DNA of 64,000 nucleotides from Cylindrotheca closterium (lineage: Eukaryota; Bacillariophyta; Bacillariophyceae; Bacillariales; Bacillariaceae): NCBI GenBank assembly GCA_933822405.4, contig CAKOGP040001224.1, positions 65,825 to 129,824 on the forward strand, read 5' to 3'. Below are positions 62,140 to 64,000 of this stretch, piece after piece. Positions within the stretch are counted from its first letter, which is position 1. Each line of letters opens with the position of its first letter. The notes below the pieces were generated by a model, which searched no databases, had not been told where the DNA came from, and saw only the letters and a program-made list of their open reading frames with translations. The position numbers were made by a program, and so were the translations under genes.

Positions 62140-63071
62140 TTACAGTGACAATCTATTCCAACGCAAAGCAAAGATTGTGACTGGGAATACCGTTTTTTTC
62201 AATGCAATCTTGTATGCGACCTCCTGAAGGGCAAATCTGAGGCGCAAGAGGGTGTCTCGGAGTTGGAGAACTGTGCGTGTTTCCTTGAAGGAGCAAAGTC
62301 TCATGGAGTCGAGAAAGTGCATAGCCATACGATCGAAAGACATCCTTTCGTCCATGAGACCTAGGCTGCAAACCTTCTTGAGCACTTTTGATTTGTGGAC
62401 CTTTTTCGTTTCGAAGCAAGTCTCGAAAGAATCATCCAAAGCATAACACATGAGATTTCGCAGCAAAGATACGAGCTCCTCTAATGTGAAAATACCGAAT
62501 ACTGTCGCTAAATGTTCGTCACCAGCAACGTTCTTTGCAAAATGCACTACAAGTGCTTCCAAAATAAACTCGCCTCCCATTCGATCTACAATCTTGGAAT
62601 TTATGCACTTCCTCTTCCTCGAATCTTTCATGCTGCTGAACTCTCTTCCTTCATCTATAAAGAGAGGCAGCAATCGAGTTTCATATTTGTTGTCCGCACC
62701 TCTGGTGATCAACACGGATGAAATTTGCTCATTCATTCTGTTACTCATCGTTTTGCGATGCCGTTTTGTATTTTCGGCTCCTCGTCGTGGTTCAAAACCT
62801 TCGGGTTGTTTTGGCTCATCCGTCGAATTCACATCATTAAAAAAATTACGTACGGGAAACCTACTGGCAGCTTTGGTATGCTATGCTGGAAAAATTCTCG
62901 CTTTGTTCGCTGTGCAGTTTTTGAGTGTTTCCAGTTTCAGGTCATAAATGTGGTCTCTTCTTCGCGTGAGAAAACTTCGGAAACTGACGTTTTGCTCTCT
63001 GCATGTATTTGCGGAATTGATTCTTCTATGATGGCGCGAGTCTCAGGAATACTCAGTCCCGAAGGTGACAT
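62140..63071 (-). CDS. Unknown protein, probably two exons (boundaries unresolved)
   Basis: The main minus-strand frame runs from about 62880 to 62140. It includes NSTDEPKQPEGFEPRRGAEN, then RMGGEFILEALVVHFAKNVAG and LSFDRMAMHFLDSMRL-type helical sequence. It has no good Met at its start and is open to about 62880. Upstream, a separate coding-like frame begins at ATG 63071 (MSPSGLSIPETRAIIEESIP, 44 codons to 62937). A phase-compatible intron between the two is plausible but was not fixed. The neighbouring gene downstream of 63330 is an ankyrin-like protein on the same strand. This gene may be a relative with its repeats degraded, or an unrelated gene; I do not recognise it. Confidence 0.45.
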
Positions 63072-63329
63072 CAATGAAGAAATCAGTCCAAGCCAAGAGG
63101 ACTGCAACGAAGCGATAAGGATACATACTTGTAGTACCAGGTACCTTCTACTCTCCTCGACGATTTAATCGGAGTAGTCAATTTCACAGACTACTCTGAT
63201 CTAATCTAATCTAATCTGACTTATCACACCTACCAGTATCATGAAACGAGTAACTTGATTCCTATTGCTTTTTGCTAAACATGCAGTTGGATTGATTAAG
63301 TGCCCAACAGCTCATTGATCATTAGATAA
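63072..63329. other. Short spacer
   Basis: About 260 bp between minus-strand genes. It holds a short CTAATCTAAT-type simple repeat near 63200-63217. It should contain the promoter of the preceding unknown gene. Confidence 0.35.
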
Positions 63330-64000
63330 TCAATGAGTCAATTTATCCGGCCGTTCGAGAAATGGCAGGACGTTCGATATCACCCCTTCCACACCACAGC
63401 TGACTCTGCAGAAATGGCGATCAACATATTCATTTGCTGTGTTCTTCAGGTTCATGGTAACGTCGATAAGTTTCACTTTCCATACAGCGCACTCCAAAAT
63501 GGAAAGAACCTCTTGGTGTTCCTTGGTAGAAATATGGCGCAAAAATGTCCGAAAGCGAGCTCTTGTTTGCTCGGCCTTGTCGAGGTGGAGAAAGACCGTC
63601 AGCATACCGGATAGCTCATCTCTCCATCGCTTGAGTGTCAAACCCTCGATTCGATCATTCACGAGCAACTTGGCTAGATACGAAAGAGATTCCCGAGACT
63701 CGTTCGAGGGGTTCCGAAAGAGGTAATCCAAGGGGGTAAAGTCAAGGTTGTCCTGCTTTAGTAGAACCTCTTTGTTGAGCGAGAGCTTATCGATGAAACA
63801 TTCAAATAGCGCTTTGTCAGGTCGGCTAGAAAGAGCCAAGATGTGGAAAGGTGTCATACCAAGACGATCGTGTTGCATCATCATTGGTGATACTTCCTGT
63901 CCACTCAGATTAGAGATCTCATGGAGAATACTTGATAGAGGAAAGTAGACTTGGTGGTAGCACCATTCATGCATCGGCAACGACTCAAATCTTGGGGTTG
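63330..64000 (-). CDS. Ankyrin-like protein, partial (5' end outside the window)
   Basis: The frame is open from base 64000 down to the stop at 63330 and must begin beyond the window; the first Met-like codon inside is not the true start. About 222 residues are visible. They contain the diatom-type ankyrin pattern: RFESLPMHEWCYHQVYFP, then DRLGMTPFHILALSSRPDKA and DNLDFTPLDYLFRNPSNES. The C-terminal half is helical with TLKRWRDELSGMLTVFLHLD. Such proteins act in protein binding. No enzyme domain is visible in the part present. Confidence 0.65.
   Translation of the reverse strand, partial: TPRFESLPMHEWCYHQVYFPLSSILHEISNLSGQEVSPMMMQHDRLGMTPFHILALSSRPDKALFECFIDKLSLNKEVLLKQDNLDFTPLDYLFRNPSNESRESLSYLAKLLVNDRIEGLTLKRWRDELSGMLTVFLHLDKAEQTRARFRTFLRHISTKEHQEVLSILECAVWKVKLIDVTMNLKNTANEYVDRHFCRVSCGVEGVISNVLPFLERPDKLTH

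Overview
This window is nuclear DNA of a eukaryotic alga, most likely a pennate diatom. Dense short-intron genes (GT..AG introns of about 70-430 bp) lie on both strands. They include plastid pre-sequences with ASAF-like cleavage motifs, a GH81 beta-1,3-glucanase (diatoms store chrysolaminarin), GABA-B-like class C receptors, one-domain voltage-gated channels of the EukCat type, and diatom-style ankyrin-like proteins. The genus is an inference. No tRNA, rRNA, CRISPR or bacterial operon was seen. One 10-N assembly gap lies at 15333-15342.

Layout. 1-9 kb: a partial unknown gene, a large membrane protein with a Cys-rich ectodomain, and two type II membrane proteins that look like glycosyltransferases. 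9-12 kb: a DGAT2-family acyltransferase divergent from an unknown plastid protein. 12-18.5 kb: two tandem GABA-B-like receptors, with an unresolved 127-bp duplication at the gap in front of the second. 18.8-25.2 kb: membrane-anchored GH81 glucanase, ribosomal protein eL14, a five-bladed propeller protein with a probable plastid pre-sequence, and a secreted Gly/Lys-rich protein. 26-30 kb: an unknown membrane protein and mitochondrial ATP synthase subunit b, whose 17-codon first exon was found by splice-site reasoning. 30-34.7 kb: a very large retromer VPS35 with a Gln-rich N-terminal half and an acidic tandem repeat. 35-41.3 kb: an ankyrin-like protein, a short-chain dehydrogenase and two phosphoglycerate-mutase-like paralogues. 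41.5-42.6 kb: a SelU-family thioredoxin-fold protein. 43-47.6 kb: a membrane protein and two tandem voltage-gated channels. 48-57 kb: a degenerate metallophosphoesterase, ATG5, a nitronate-monooxygenase-like enzyme, and a PDZ/F-box/ankyrin protein. 57-64 kb: an acidic disordered protein, an eIF4A-III helicase, degenerate coding-like sequence, and two unknown or ankyrin-like genes, the last cut by the window edge.

The strongest find is the SelU gene at 41721-42572. Its reading frame is cut by one TGA exactly where the family has the first Cys of its CxxC motif, giving U-V-Y-C. About 100 nt after the stop codon lies a hairpin with a UGAN/NGAN quartet above a perfect 8-bp helix, as expected of a SECIS element, although the canonical apical AA is not evident. 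Other notable items are the tandem receptors, tandem channels with different pore loops, the remodelled VPS35, and recurrent TACCGGTA palindromes in spacers.

Neighbouring genes are not functionally grouped as in bacteria. The visible groupings are tandem duplications (receptors, channels, mutases) and several divergent gene pairs sharing short promoters. Exon coordinates were derived by hand from GT/AG sites, reading-frame phase and family continuity, and have not been checked against transcripts.
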